Positions 12,972-25,668 of a stretch of DNA of 64,000 nucleotides are shown here, in pieces. A program made the translations under genes and the position numbers. The stretch covers positions 124,001 through 188,000 of the forward strand of contig CAXKVR010000036.1 of the NCBI GenBank assembly GCA_964058845.1, written 5' to 3'. Position 1 is the first letter of the stretch. Each line of letters begins with the position of its first letter. Source of the DNA: Carex sylvatica. Taxonomy: Eukaryota; Streptophyta; Magnoliopsida; Poales; Cyperaceae. A model generated the notes under the pieces. It had not been told where the DNA came from and ran no database searches. It saw nothing but the letters and a program-made list of their open reading frames with translations.

Positions 12972-13380
12972 CTTATATAAGCATATCCGCACATATGCTT
13001 ATAACTCATTTTTGTGTTTTCAATGTCCAAATGATCGATCGGAACCGTTCATCTTATTCTCCATATTAATATGTTCTTGGAGACCAAATTTTACATTTTT
13101 CTGAATTTGTTTACTATTTATTAAGCCACTTTGAAAATCGCTGATCCAACGGTGGCTTCTGATTTTACTGTTTTGTTAAGCCACCGTTGGATCAGTGATT
13201 TTCAAAGGGGCTTAATAAATAGTAAACAAATTCAGAAAAATTTAAAATTTGGTCTTCAAGAACATATTAATATGGAGAACAAGATGAACGGTTCCGATCG
13301 ATCATTTGGACATTGCAAACACAAAAATGAGTTATAAGCATATGTGGGGATATGCTTATATAAGCATAGTAGCCAACCTC
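12972..13380. mobile_element. Palindromic (TA)n-associated element, copy 1
   Basis: Inverted halves read outside-in: CTTATATAAGCATATCC, CATTTTTGTGTTTTCAATGTCC, TTCTCCATATTAATATG, CTTGGAGACCAAATTTTACA, TTTACTATTTATTAAGCC, GAAAATCGCTGATCCAACGG, a short loop, then the mirror image. The right end GTAGCCAACCTC runs into TA-rich DNA; the left end lacks the matching terminal 15 bp. A (TA)n tract of about 45 bp follows near 13440-13485. Confidence 0.75.
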
Positions 13381-13432
13381 TGTATAATATAATACATGTA
13401 TATATATGTATATATAATATAATACATGTATA

Positions 13433-13490
<58 letters not shown>

Positions 13491-14073
13491 GTGTGTGTAT
13501 ATATATGTAACTTTTGAATAAAGGTCAACTCCTTAATTAATGTTATCTGTAAATTTGAGATAAATCAAATTAAAATTATAAAGAGTTATGACTCTCTCTC
13601 AGCGAATATTCAATTGACAAATCTTTAAAACAAATAAATCTTTTGAGTAAAGGCCAAGTTTTGAACAGCGAATAGGATTTGGAAAACTCAAAATAAATTA
13701 AATTATTAAATGACTCTCTCTCTCTCTCTCCTCTTATTCTTTGGAAGCAGCCAATCAAGGCCATGAGTCATCCATGACTCAGCCTGTTTTATTGGTTTAG
13801 ATAATTAGATTCTTTTTTCTTTTCATTTTTTTCATTTTTTAATTTCTCTCCGTGCACAAAAGGGTTTATGAAGACAAAATAATGTCGCTTTCACAACCAT
13901 GCCATCTCTTTACAAAATACTATAATTACATTCACACAATTCAAAAGTTATCGCTATCAAAAAAAGAAGAACTTAATAAATTAGATGCAATGATGAATAC
14001 GCCATTACACGCCAGAAATCAACGGCGAATATCAACTGTATCAAGCCTACGGACCTTTACACACAAAAAAAAA

Positions 14074-14110
<37 letters not shown>

Positions 14111-14189
14111 AATATTCTTTTATTACACATTAAGCCTTGCTTAATAAGAGTTTTAAGTTTATAACCTTTCTATTGCATAATCAGTTTTA
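13381..14189. repeat. TA and CT microsatellites, no gene
   Basis: Contains (TA)n at about 13438-13485 and 14077-14107 and a (CT)n run near 13712-13730. Open frames here are driven by TA repeats. Confidence 0.55.
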
Positions 14190-14870
14190 GGGAGAATTTC
14201 ATGTATATTCCTCAAAAGTTTCAACGTATTTATCCCTCTAAAATTATTAATTATATATTTGTTCTTAAAAATTGTACAAACTCACATATTTGTCCAATCT
14301 AACTCTATAACATATCAAATATCTCCAAAAATAATTAAATAATATTTTTTTTTTAACTTCAAAATTTATTACAATATTAATTAAGAATATATTGACCATT
14401 ATGTCCTTCATTTCTATCTCTTTAGTCTACCTGAATTATCTTCTCTTTAAGGCATCAAACCTCCCGTCTCTATCTCCAAACGTGCCAAATCATAGATTTC
14501 TCCCCGTTTTTCCTCGTTGCCTCCCCTCTCATAAATTTTTGTCGTCCCTCGTCGCTTTAATTTTTCCATCTTAGTTTGGAGAGAGAAGCGGGAGGTTTGA
14601 TGTCTTAGAGAGAAGAAAACTAAAGCAAACTAAAAAGACGGAAATGAGAGGGCATAATAGTCAATATATTATTAATTAATTTTATAAAATTAATTTTAAA
14701 GTTTAAAAAAATATTATTTAATTATTTTTAGAGGTATTTGATATGTTATAGAGTTATATTGGACAAATATGTGAGTTTTTATAATTTTGAGGATAAATAT
14801 GTAATTATTGATTTTGGAGGGATAAATATGTAATATTGAAACTTTTGAGGGATATACATGAAATTCCCCC
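14190..14870. mobile_element. Mutator-type foldback MITE with long TIRs
   Basis: Ends GGGAGAATTTCATGTATATT and its inverted mate (AATATACATGAAATTCCCCC-like) begin arms that stay complementary for most of the element (for example ATTGGACAAATATGTGAG at right against its mirror at left). A 9-bp flanking repeat TCAGTTTTA / TTAGTTTTA (14181-14189, 14871-14879; 8 of 9 match) fits Mutator-like insertion. 681 bp, no coding capacity. Confidence 0.75.
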
Positions 14871-15883
14871 TTAGTTTTATTGGACCCGAATTATTCAGAT
14901 TTTAAATATTTTAGAAACAAATATGTTTTCAATAAACAGAAAGATGATGTAATTTTTCCCTTCTATGTCATTCAAAAAGTGTCGTTATTTTCCTTATTCA
15001 TTAACAAATATTTATTTTTTTTCTAAAAATTTTTCAAAAAATGGGGGTTCTTTATATGAGAAAGATGGAGAAATTCCAATGTAATCACAAACTATGTCAT
15101 ACACGTAGAAAGTAATTCAGGTTATGTTTAATTCCAAAATTTCGGTCTATATGTCTTTACATTTGATCACTTTGTTAATTTTTTACATCCAAATTTTTAA
15201 TAAAAGCTGAGGGGGCAATCTAGTTGGTATATTTCTACGCTTAAATTAATTAATTGAACTTTAGCAATAGGTACATAGATAAGTGCTCGATATGGATTCT
15301 TCTATCCGTATCAAGATACGCACAATAGGTTTAGAGTTATGAACAATTTATAATTTTAATTCTCTGTGCAAATTTTGATGTGGATTGAACAATTCAGATC
15401 AAACATCGGATCGAATTTGGTATAGGTTGTTCGATTCACGTTGAGATTTGTGCGCTAGATTTACATTCACATGCAATTTATAATTAGCTTAATTTATGCA
15501 CAAACTCGATGCAAATTGAACCATTCAGACTATACATTGGACCGAATTTGATATGAACCGTTCAATCTGCATAGAGATCCGTGCACCCAATTTGAATTAA
15601 AGGCAATTTATAATTTTATTTTTTCCACAAAACTCGATGTAGATCGAACAATCTATGATAGACATCAGACCGAATTTGATCTGATGCCCATCTATTTTGG
15701 TCAGACCTACACAACAAACATATTTTAGGTTATGCTTTTTAAAAAAATATATTTTAGGTTATGTTTAATCACTAAATTTCATAATCTCTTTATATCTAGT
15801 AGGTATACGCTAAGTTATACTTAATAACTCCGTTAATTTTTTTCATCCAAAATTGAATGAAAACTGAGGTGGCACATACTAAA
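14871..15883. repeat. Intergenic sequence with a degenerate 130-bp tandem repeat
   Basis: From about 15270 to 15690 three diverged units recur at a 130-bp spacing, marked by CAATTTATAATT at 15344, 15474 and 15604 and by GAT-GAA-CATT-type inverted motifs around ATCGGATCGAATTTGGTAT. No gene recognised. Confidence 0.5.
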
Positions 15884-16280
15884 GAGTGAGTCTATGGTAC
15901 TGTACATATCACGAGTTGATCCGTAATACAGATTAATATTTTATTTTTCTTTTTTAAATTCTAACGGTCCTTCCGAACCATTCAACATGATCTCCATATA
16001 AATATGTCCTTGATGATCTAATTTTATATTTTTTTAGAATTCTTTTACTAATTTTTTAAGATAGGTAGAAAACTATTTAATCTGAAAATTCTAGACTATT
16101 CAAAAATAGTAATTTTCTACCTATCTTAAAAGATAGTAAAAAAATAGTCAAAAATATAAATTCGGTTTGCAAGTACATATATATATAAAAAAACGATTCA
16201 AATTGACTGTTAGAATAATTAAAATAAAAATATTAATCTGTATTACGAATCGTGTTATGCATAGAATCATAGACTCAGTC
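15884..16280. mobile_element. Palindromic element with 9-bp TSD, diverged branch
   Basis: Left end GAGTGAGTCTATGGTACTG and right end CATAGACTCAGTC are inverted, with the match continuing through GTAATACAGATTAATATTT and TTAGATAGGTAGAAAA-like core to a short loop. Perfect 9-bp direct repeats CATACTAAA flank it (15875-15883, 16281-16289). This is one of two copies of the superfamily that show how it inserts. Confidence 0.8.
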
Positions 16281-19200
16281 CATACTAAATATCTAGTAGG
16301 TATATCTCTACGCTTAAATTACAAGTTTCAGTGACGCACTGAATTGAACTATAGAGCAATAAATACATAGAAAACAATTGGAGAGGTGGATATGAATTTA
16401 CAATTATGTGGATAATCCAAGAGATTAGGATGGGTAATTAATAAAATTTATTTGGTTGGTTTTAATGATTGTTCTTTTATCCAATTTTCTACGACTACAG
16501 GAGAGAGATGGGCCTTGGGACCCACTACTATTGTCCAGGTGGCATGATTCTTTCAATGATATGATCTTTTATGATCTGGAGTTCTGGACCATGCATACAA
16601 ATTTATTAGGATGAGATTATTTTATTACTATGTAATCTATTGGTCACCAATCTCATACATAGCCGTAATCTAATAAAAATTTAATTAATTAATTTATACT
16701 TTTTTTTTTAAGAACAGTGTACCAAAGATACTGTCAATTCATTGATGTAAAAAGTTATTTACAGATAATTAATTTATACTTATTTACAACAAAAATTGTT
16801 CCTATCCTAGATTCGTATAATTATTTATAAATATATCCGGAATGATTCTTCAAATTACATATATGTGGTACATCATGTGTTTAATGTAAATATTTATTTT
16901 ATAATTGTATTCAACCTTTGCTAATAGTCGTTGAGACGACTCTAATCTCTTAGGATGCTCATTAATTAATGATGCATGCCACCTCATCCCAAGTGTTAAT
17001 TTTAATTGCGTCAAATTTGAACTATAAATAAAGTTCTACTCAAACATGATTAACAAATATGATTAACATGACACGTACTCATAACAAAAAAATAAAAGAC
17101 CACTGATTAATTATCAGGGCTGCAATTTCACGTTGCGGCTCCATTCTTAGAGTCCGAAACGTTAAATGGTGGATCCATTATGGAATCATAAATGGATGTC
17201 CAGTAAATCCATTATGGAATACGCAACGTGAAATGAATTACTCATTTTTGAGGTCTGCAATGTGAAATGGCTGCTGTAGTAATTCTACATTCTGAGAAAT
17301 TAATGATTTTTTTTTACGAGAGTATTTTTAAAAAAAAATTGGGTATAAGGATGAAATACTCTCACATATAGAAATTATTTTGAGCTCACATAAAAGTATG
17401 ATATCTTAAACATAAAAATTAATTTTTCACTAAAATTTTCTCAACTATCACGTTACTTTTACTAAAAAAAACAAATTAAACCCAATCTCAGATTTTACAA
17501 ATTCAAATCCAGCGCAATACCAGACTGAATAGAACGAGACCTGAGTTGTCAGTTTTAATCTGACACAAATCTCAAAACAAACCCATTATATCTAAACAGA
17601 TACCGAATTTCAATCGCTCAGTTTAGAGTTCGTCAACGCACATTATACTCGGTCCAATTTCTGAGAGAATACAAAATTTCAGAATTGATCATAATAGCAT
17701 TTGGAAATATAATCACAAAATTCGCGAATTAATCAAATAATTTATTTTTTTGGTGATACCGAACCGAACTCCGAATTATTCGGTTGACCAAACTTTGACC
17801 GAATTAAATCGCGAATTTTACGTTTTTTTTCCAAATTTTCCAAATTATTCGCAATTTTTTTTCGAATTATTTATCTTGCAGGACTAAGATCTCTGGTCCA
17901 GATAATTCTGAATTATTTTCGAATTATACCCAAATTATTTCTGAATCACGAATTTTTGACCTTACCGAACCGAATTCAAATAATTCATTTGTCACTATAC
18001 TTGAAAACATGAAAATTTACACAAATTTATTGAACTTTGGATCACATATGATCCACTTGACTAGGAGCTTGGGAGTCCACATCATCTGCATTAACTCAAA
18101 AGATGCTCTTTTGAACTAATAGATATGGACCGTCCGATTGTAAACAGAGCCCATCCGGCCCCCGCCTAAAACATAGAAGTCTTTAATATTAGTGCGGATT
18201 TAATTTGCAAGAATGGTAAAGTTGATCGGACGGTAGAGATGTATTAACTCAAAAGATTCCTTTTTGAGTGAATGCAGAGGATACGAATTGGGAGCTTGGA
18301 CTGGTGACTGGTGTGTGGCTGTGTGCAGTGTAGTGGTGTCACATGTTGGGGCATTAATAAATAGATATCCTCTTCTCATTTTATTTATCTACCTCGACTA
18401 CCTTGGAAGTAAAGACTGGACAGGTGGTGAGTCTCAATCAGTGAAGATTGTTTTCTTCTTTTTGTACGGCTACAATTGACCGCTAAATGGAACCCTGTAG
18501 ACCCAGTTTACCATGTCATTCACCTGATTCTTTTTTAATTTATTAATTTATTAAAGCCTGTAGACAATTCGTTCACCTCATGCTTCAGTTAAATTTAAAA
18601 TTAAATACATAAATTAAATTTTTATTCGGTTTTAAAAAATACAACAATTAAACTGATCGAAATAAACTTATCAATTAAATTAAAATGAAATCTAACTAAA
18701 TTTTTGTTTGTTCAGTTAAACCGAAATAAAAAGATTAATCAACAAGTAAAAAGATTAATTTTTGTTTGTTCAGTTAAACCGAAATAAAAAGATTAATCAT
18801 ACAAGTAAATATTTTTTTTGTAAATTTTTGTAATTTTTAAGATATATTTTAGAAAATTATTATATTCGGTCTAACTTGTTTTAAACTTAATCAAGGAAGA
18901 AATATATATTATGTCGTAATTTGTTTAAAAATTAAATATTTGGTTCGGATGAGAGACATGTTTAAATTTTTTGATCAATTCGATTTAACTAATTTTAAAG
19001 TTTCTAAACCGAATCAAACAACTAAACTAGTTTTTCAAAATAAATCAAACTGATCCATTTAATCAGAAAACCAAAATCTCTCAGTTCGGTTTTAAACCGA
19101 TTAACTAGATCCGATTACCCTAGTCAGGGTTTATAAAAACATTAATTAAAGCTTGTGGTTCGTTTGAAACCGGTCCGGAAGAAAGTTCATAAATAATTGG

Positions 19201-20187
19201 CTCGGTTTGGAACATTTTCCCGACTTGTGTTTTTGTGTGATTGGATCCTGGACAGCGCCAGCACATATTGGATGGTTACTATTGCATTGAGATTCGTGAT
19301 ATTCTTCATCCAGTTTCATCAGAAACTGTATAATGAAATCCAGTTTAATCAAAAGCTGTATCAAAAATTTATACGGCGTCAATGATTAGCATCTTCTTTA
19401 GTACTTTATTTTATTGTCACCACTAACTAGGACTTATGATTTGAATCAATTTGCTTCTACTCCTTTCACACACAAAAGAATAGAAAGGAGAAACACCCAA
19501 TAAATATATTTGGAAATAATAACAAAAATTTTAAATAACAAAATTTGAGAATCAACATTTGGTCTAGTAGTAAAGACAATACTTTCTGTGTGGAAGGTCG
19601 CAGATTTAAAATCAGAAAAAGACAATCTTTTGTAGATATTAATTAGTTGGATGGCTTGATCTTCAACCGTTACTAAAAAGAAAAAAAGAAAAAAAAATGA
19701 TATTTGTATTATAGCATATGATTAAATTAAAATTATAAATTTTAAACCTTCTGGAATTATTTTTAAATTATAAAATTATTGTCATATAAGTGAGATAAGT
19801 CAAGTGTTGTCTATTTTGGAGGATTATATTTGTGTCTGGAGTCTGGACCAGCCAACAACCAACTTTGAAACTCACAAATTTTCTTCAAAAGATTTATTTT
19901 TCTATCTAATCCTCCTGGAACCATGATAGTTACGTCTACAATCAAACATATATAGATATTAATAATTTAATATATATATCTTAATCAAACAGATATATAT
20001 ATATTAACTAATATACTATTTGGAGGGTCCACCTTGAGACATTTGCTTTTGACTTTTAAAAGCAGTGCTTCAGCACTATATACAGCTGATGTTTGATTGA
20101 GAACTAAAATTAAGGAGGTTTAAGTTTATTATTCTTATTTTAGCCGGTTTAAATTATTTATATTTGGTTGAGAATTTGAGGTCTAAA
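16281..20187. other. Intergenic sequence with transposon remnants, no gene
   Basis: A remnant at about 17708-17999 has ends TATAATCAC...GTCACTATA and many CGAATTATT words; an inverted relative lies at 41874-42195. Around 18590-19120 there is CGGTTT/AAACCG-rich sequence resembling the hAT element at 20188, with a local direct duplication of TTTGTTCAGTTAAACCGAAA (18705 and 18760). No coding gene was recognised; the frames near 18264 and 19146-19385 have no family signature. Confidence 0.4.
19554..19697 (+). mobile_element. tRNA-derived SINE
   Basis: CATTTGGTCTAGTAGTAAAG resembles a pol III A box and GGAAGGTCGCAGATTTAAAATC sits where the B box (normally GGTTCGAATCC) should be. The copy ends in an A-rich tail (AAAAAGAAAAAAAGAAAAAA). 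The degenerate B box suggests an old copy. No clear flanking duplication seen. Confidence 0.6.
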
Positions 20188-20712
20188 TAGGAGCGTTCAA
20201 ACGGTCGATTTAGTTGAAACCGAATTAAAAAACCAAACTAGTTTTTTTTTTTTTGGTTTTCAAAAATAGAACTGAATCAAACCGATTAAACTTATAAATC
20301 AATTAAGAACTAAACCGAACAAACCTAAGTGAATTTTGATTTGTTCGGTTCAAATCGAAGTAAACATACTGGTGTCATTATTAATGAAAATTAAACATGT
20401 TGATACATAAGTTGTTCAATTCCATACAAAATATGTATATGTACTAAAATATTTAAACTAAAATGAAAGAAATGAAGCAATGATTGAACCAAACAAAATA
20501 TATAAACCATACTTGAAGTCTTGAACCAATGTAATTCGGTCGGTTCGGTTTAGTTGGTTTTGAAAAGTCTAAACCGAACCGAACTATTTAAACCAAAATA
20601 ATTCAAAAATTTAACAGAACCGATCCATTTAAACTAAAAAACCGAACCATTTAAACCGAAAATTTTCAATTCGGTTGAAAGCCGAACAAACCAAACCGTT
20701 TGAGCACCCTTA
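20188..20712. mobile_element. Non-autonomous hAT element, TSD GGTCTAAA
   Basis: Perfect 8-bp direct repeats GGTCTAAA (20180-20187, 20713-20720) bracket 525 bp with ends TAGGAGCGTTCAAACGGT and ACCGTTTGAGCACCCTTA, imperfect inverted repeats of hAT type. The interior is rich in inverted AACCGAAC/GTTCGGTT words and has no coding frame. Confidence 0.85.
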
Positions 20713-21212
20713 GGTCTAAAGAAGAGAAAGGGGTAAAATTTATAGCTCTCGAGCAAGTAATTGGATCCGGTTAGATTTGGTAAGGGTTTGCTCCCCTCCT
20801 CTCCTCTCCTCTACTAATAAACAAATAAATAAAACCAAAACATCTGATGTCCATCAATCAAATAAAAAATAGTGTATCCCAAAATCTAATTCTGAAAAAT
20901 CATGGGACTGTATGTACCAGTGCCAGTCTGGTGTTGGTATTACTGAAGCAAGGAGTGCAGTTGAAGTGTATGTGAGAGAAGCAGAGAATGCTTTGTCATG
21001 TAATCTAATCATCAAAGCCTTTTAGGGGACTATATATATAGGCTGTAGTTGTCAACTTGTCATGAACCTGATCTCTTTGTTGGACCTTTTACATATTCCC
21101 CTGACATGATGCATATGGTGCCTAATCCACATAAATCCTTGTGGGACCAAGTATAGTATGTAACTTCCATTTTTCATTTGTAGCTATCTTGTGTATGTAT
21201 ATGTAGTGTATA
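20713..21212. other. Intergenic sequence, nothing recognised
   Basis: A CT-rich stretch (CTCCTCTCCTCTCCTC) lies near 20793; otherwise no feature. Confidence 0.4.
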
Positions 21213-21616
21213 GCGATAGGCTAGTCTTTCATGCAACTAATTTGTTTTTTGATTTTTAAAGTCCAAATGATCGATTCAAACCGTTAGATGTCATCTCCAT
21301 ATTAAAATGTGCTTGGAGACCAAATTTTACATTTTTTGGAATTTGTTTACTATTTATTAAGTCACTTTGAAAATCGCTGATCCAACGGTAGCTTCTGATT
21401 TTTACTGTTTGGTAAGCCACCGTTGGATCAGCGATTTTCAAAGTGGCTTAATAAATAGTAAAAAAATTCCAAAAAATATAAAATTTGGTCTCTAAGCACA
21501 TTTTAATATGGAGATGACATCTAACGGTTTGGATCGATCATTTGGACTTTAAAAATCAGAAAATGACTTGGTTGTACGGGAGGCTAGGAACAATCGATTG
21601 TATATTAGCCTATCTC
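21213..21616. mobile_element. Palindromic element with 10-bp TSD
   Basis: Ends GCGATAGGCTA and TAGCCTATCTC are inverted. The arms continue through AAGTCCAAATGATCGATTC, the shared box CTTGGAGACCAAATTTTACA, TTACTATTTATTAAG and GAAAATCGCTGATCCAACGG to a short loop. A perfect 10-bp direct repeat GTAGTGTATA flanks the element (21203-21212, 21617-21626), supporting insertion with a 9-10-bp duplication as in Mutator-like transposition. Confidence 0.85.
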
Positions 21617-21645
21617 GTAGTGTATATATATGTATGTCTTACTAT

Positions 21646-22311
21646 TAGGGGTGTCAACGGAGCCGGATTATCCAGCGGATATCCGCTCCGTATCCAAAAA
21701 TTATTCGAATTCGAATAGTCGGATTCAGATAATTTTTGGATATCCATAGAAGATTTGGATATAGATACGGAGTCCTAAACGGAGCGGATATCCGAACTAT
21801 CTGAAATCCAATAATTCCTGGATACGAATACAGATTCGGAGTCCTAAACGAAGTGGATATCCGGACTCTAATAAAAGAGGAATTAATATTTGCTATAGGG
21901 TGGTATTTGAACCCATGTACTCTCATCTCAAGACCTTTGAACTAAGTTTCAAACCACTACACCACAACTTCTTTTGTTACCATTCCTTTATTTGATATAT
22001 ATTATATGAATATATTATCTCTCATCTCTCCATCTATTTATAGTTATCATTAATATTTATATTTAATTTTTTAATTAATATTTATATCTTAAAAATTTAT
22101 ATATCTTAATTATCCGATCATTATTCATTTTATATCCGTATTCGAATCCGTATACGTGAACTATCTGTTCCGTATTCGTATCCGTTTAAAGCGAATTTAG
22201 TTTTGAATTTTAATATCCATTTACTATCCGTATCCGTATTCGTATCCGCTCATTATCCGACAGATACGAATATGGTATGAGCATTCATTATCCGCTCCGT
22301 TTACACCCCTA
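21646..22311. mobile_element. Non-autonomous hAT element rich in ATCCG words
   Basis: Ends TAGGGGTGTCAACGGAGC and GCTCCGTTTACACCCCTA are inverted with one mismatch. Flanking 8-bp repeats CTTACTAT / CTTAATAT (21638-21645, 22312-22319) match 7 of 8. Subterminal regions repeat GGATATCCG/TATCCGTA motifs; the AT-rich centre carries a SINE-like insert near 21895-21975. No transposase. Confidence 0.85.
21895..21975 (-). mobile_element. SINE-like insert inside a hAT element
   Basis: Read on the minus strand it contains TGGTGTAGTGGTTTGAAAC (A-box-like) and GGGTTCAAATACCACCCT (B-box-like) about 40 bp apart. The flanking hAT sequence is AT-rich, so target duplication could not be resolved. Confidence 0.5.
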
Positions 22312-23727
22312 CTTAATATGCTTGTTGCCAAATGCTTTGCCTTTTTATATATATATATAGAGACAAGAAAACTAAAATGAATTGTATAATAGTATATTTC
22401 ACTTTACATGATTTTCTAGAAAATTAAATTTGTACAAAAAAAATTGTATTATGAAAATAATTTCTAATCAATTTCCAAAAGTCAAATTCTTACAAATTCT
22501 TTTTTTAATTAAATAGAAAAAGATCACTAATTCAAGAATTAAAAAAAATATATGTTTAAAGTAGTGATCTTTATTGTTCATGAAATGTCAATTTTTTTTA
22601 ATTTACTATTAGTATTCACTTTTTACCATATTCATTAATTAGGTTACATGTCCATTTGAGTTGTAACTAAAGAAATTGAAAAGCGGTACGAACATTCTTT
22701 TACTACATATAGTTGCACATTTTCTTTTACTACGTATAGTTGCTTATTATATTATTTAGTTATTTTCAAATATTTTTTTTAAACCTTGTTTGAATAAAGA
22801 TTAATGGAATGGAGGTAATGGAATATAATGAAAAATTGATATCAAATCGTGTTGGGTTGATAAAATTACGATGTATGTGAGAGGTACATGAGGGAATAGA
22901 GTTAACCTTGCATGATATTAGTTAATAGACTTTATTTCTTTTCTTATTTGAAATGTAATGGATGAAAAAATAAAAATAAAAGTTAAATATACTGAAAATA
23001 TTTAAATAAATTTTTGTAATTTTAATTAATCAAATACAAAATAAGATATGAAGGAACATTAAATTTATTTTTACTTGTTAATCATTCAAACAAAAAAAAT
23101 CAAATATATTAATCTTCATTTCTATTTCATTCCATGCAACTTTTTATTTTTTACCTCTCTCCCTTCATCTACTCTCCATCCAAGGTGCACGTGTGATCAA
23201 CCATTAATTAGAGATTGGGCTGCACGATCTGTAAGTAGTGGTGAAAACAGTATGGATAATATATGATTCATATTAAATTTGTATTAAAAAAAATAGATGT
23301 AGATATCTGACATTCAAATATCAGTGTGGATATATATAATTTTATATTTCAATTATCCGTAATCGAATAGTAGATATGTATTATATATTTTTAATATATA
23401 TTATGAAAAAAATATTATTCACCGTTATAATTAAATAAATATTATGAACTTTAGTATTATTTAATATTTTTTTAATAAATGTCCAATATGATCCGTATCT
23501 GTATCTATATTCATCTGATATTCGATTCATATTCGTATCTGAAAAATTAAAAATGAATAGTGATATGATTTTACCCAGTGTAATAAAATACGGTCTATGC
23601 GGCCGCATATATGTATTTAATAAGCATAAATTATATACACATTCGATCTAGATTTTAGTATGAAACAACACCAAATATAATGTATTTTTAATAAAAAGTT
23701 ATTATAATACACCTAGAATCAAGTTAC
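22312..23727. other. AT-rich intergenic sequence
   Basis: No gene. 23230-23620 contains GTATCTG/ATATTCG words similar to the hAT element at 21646 and may be a decayed relative. Confidence 0.4.
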
Positions 23728-25434
23728 TGCGTTTGTTTTGCTTTAGAATACAGGAAAAGACGAAAAATGAAGAAAAATGCTTCCAGTGCGGACGCACTCA
23801 GCACTTATCCAAATTTTCAGCTTCTCAGCGCTGCAGAAGAAAAAGTCCGAGCATAATGCGTCCGCACTCACAGCCAGTGCGGACGCACTCAATACTTAGC
23901 CAATTTTTGAAAGATTTAGATTCTTCATAATTCAAAGCCAGTGCGGACGCACTAAGAGAAATACACAGGATTTTCAGGAAATTAAATAAGGAAAATTGGA
24001 GCCAGTGCGGGTCATCCATCCGCACTCACCACCAGTGCGGACGCACTGAACCTGCAGAAAGCCATAATTACACGTTTTCAACACAGTTTCTATTTTTAGC
24101 GTACCAGGGACTCGTTTTTACAGCCAAAATTGAACATGGCAATCTGAAAAATAATCCAAAGATAGCACTCACTAACCTCACAATTATGCCTCTTAATTGG
24201 GCATGGTCTTTTTCTATAAAAGGTGGGGATTCATTTCCATTCAAGGCACATCCATTCTCATCTCTCTCTTCACCCCTTGGTGCATGTACATTTCCATAAA
24301 ATACAACGATAAATCTATAGTCATTCTCGAAGTTCCGAAAGCTTTTCTAGGAAGGAGAAGAAGGTCCAAGCAAGATTGAGGTCCTTGATTCGATAAAGGG
24401 TGAAATCATTTCTTTATTTCATTTCTTCTTACTTTTGTCAAACTTTGTAATGGATCTCTCCAAGAGAGAGTAGATCTCTCTCTAGGGGTTTAGGTCAATG
24501 CATGAACTTCTTTAAAAATTTATCTTATTCGGTTATTTATTTTTATTATGATTATTTTATAGAATTTGATTGTTTATTTTTATGATTTATCATTTGTGTT
24601 AATTACTTAGTTTAGTACTTTAATTGGACAACTCCCGTGTTGGATTTGAAAGAACCAATATTGCTAGAATGGGATAGGAGAGTACCAAATTATGAATGCA
24701 AATACCCTAGGTTTGGATTAGGATCTAATCAATTTATAATCTAAGCCGGAACTATAGAAATTAAGGTTAGGGATTTGATAAAGGACGTAAGTGTGAAGTC
24801 AACCCCTAATTAGGACATCTCAAATTGAGTCGAATATTGGTATGAAAGACTTAATCGTGAAGTACCGATATTCGAGGAGATCAGAGACTAACAAGAGCTT
24901 ATGATCTAGGTAGCTAGGGTGAATGATCAAACCGTGAAATCCAAATTACTTAGACACGTTGTTAATTTATGAAAGTAACCCTTAATGACATATTAGGTTA
25001 GAAACCTCATCAAATCATACATGAATTTAAATAAATATCGAATAGATAAAATTATCAAGGGATTGTAGACCGAATGCCTCTAGATCTCCTCAACTTGAAA
25101 GCAAACCAATCTTTTTTTTCTTTATTTTATTTACTTTAATTGTTTAAAACTCCTCTCTTCGGGTATTGAACCCAAATTTAGGATTATTAGAACAAACCCC
25201 CTCCCCCAATTCTACTTTATTGCACTTTACTCTCTTTCATTCTATGAAATTAATTAATAAAGTTTAAGCTAAGTATTTAAACATACTCCCTGTGGTTCGG
25301 CACTTAGATACTACAAGGGTAGATTGTGCGCTTGCAACTAACATTTCTTTGAGTGTTGAGATTAATAAATTTAAAGGCATAAAGAGTACAAAATAAGCAC
25401 AATTCCATATCTTCAAACTACTCATCAGTATTCA
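23728..25434 (+). mobile_element. Probable solo LTR of a Ty3/gypsy-type retrotransposon
   Basis: The segment has an LTR-like order: a U3-like region with repeats of the palindrome AGTGCGGACGCACT (starting near 23783, 23873, 23937 and 24031, with a partly deleted copy at 24002), a TATA box TATAAAAGG at 24215-24223, and a 3' part with ACTCCCTGTGGTTCGGCACTT typical of plant gypsy LTR ends. No primer-binding site, gag or pol follows, so it appears solo. Candidate borders TG...CA are flanked by GTTAC/GTTAT (4 of 5). The CTCATCA at 25421-25427 is an alternative right end, so borders are provisional. Confidence 0.55.
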
Positions 25435-25632
25435 GTTATAATCTGCATATAAATTTATATGTGGTCAATATACGTGGTTTTGCATATGTGTCTTTAGCCA
25501 CATTTTCTGCTATATATTACTACCGCATATTATTACTGCATATTCAGCCACAAATTATTACCGCATACTTGTTTGTATGATACAGAATATTACCGCATAT
25601 TACTGCATACAGCATATTATCGTATACTTGTT

Positions 25633-25666
<34 letters not shown>
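25435..25666. repeat. Short GCATATTA-rich repeat and TA/GA microsatellite
   Basis: Irregular units of ACCGCATATTACTGCATA between about 25520 and 25620, then (TA)n and (GA)n leading into the next element. Confidence 0.5.

Positions 25667-25668
<2 letters not shown>

Noticed and set aside
2824..21975. B-box-like GGTTCGAA words as tRNA genes
   Set aside because: No cloverleaf, anticodon arm or acceptor stem could be formed; A-tails and target duplications mark them as SINEs.
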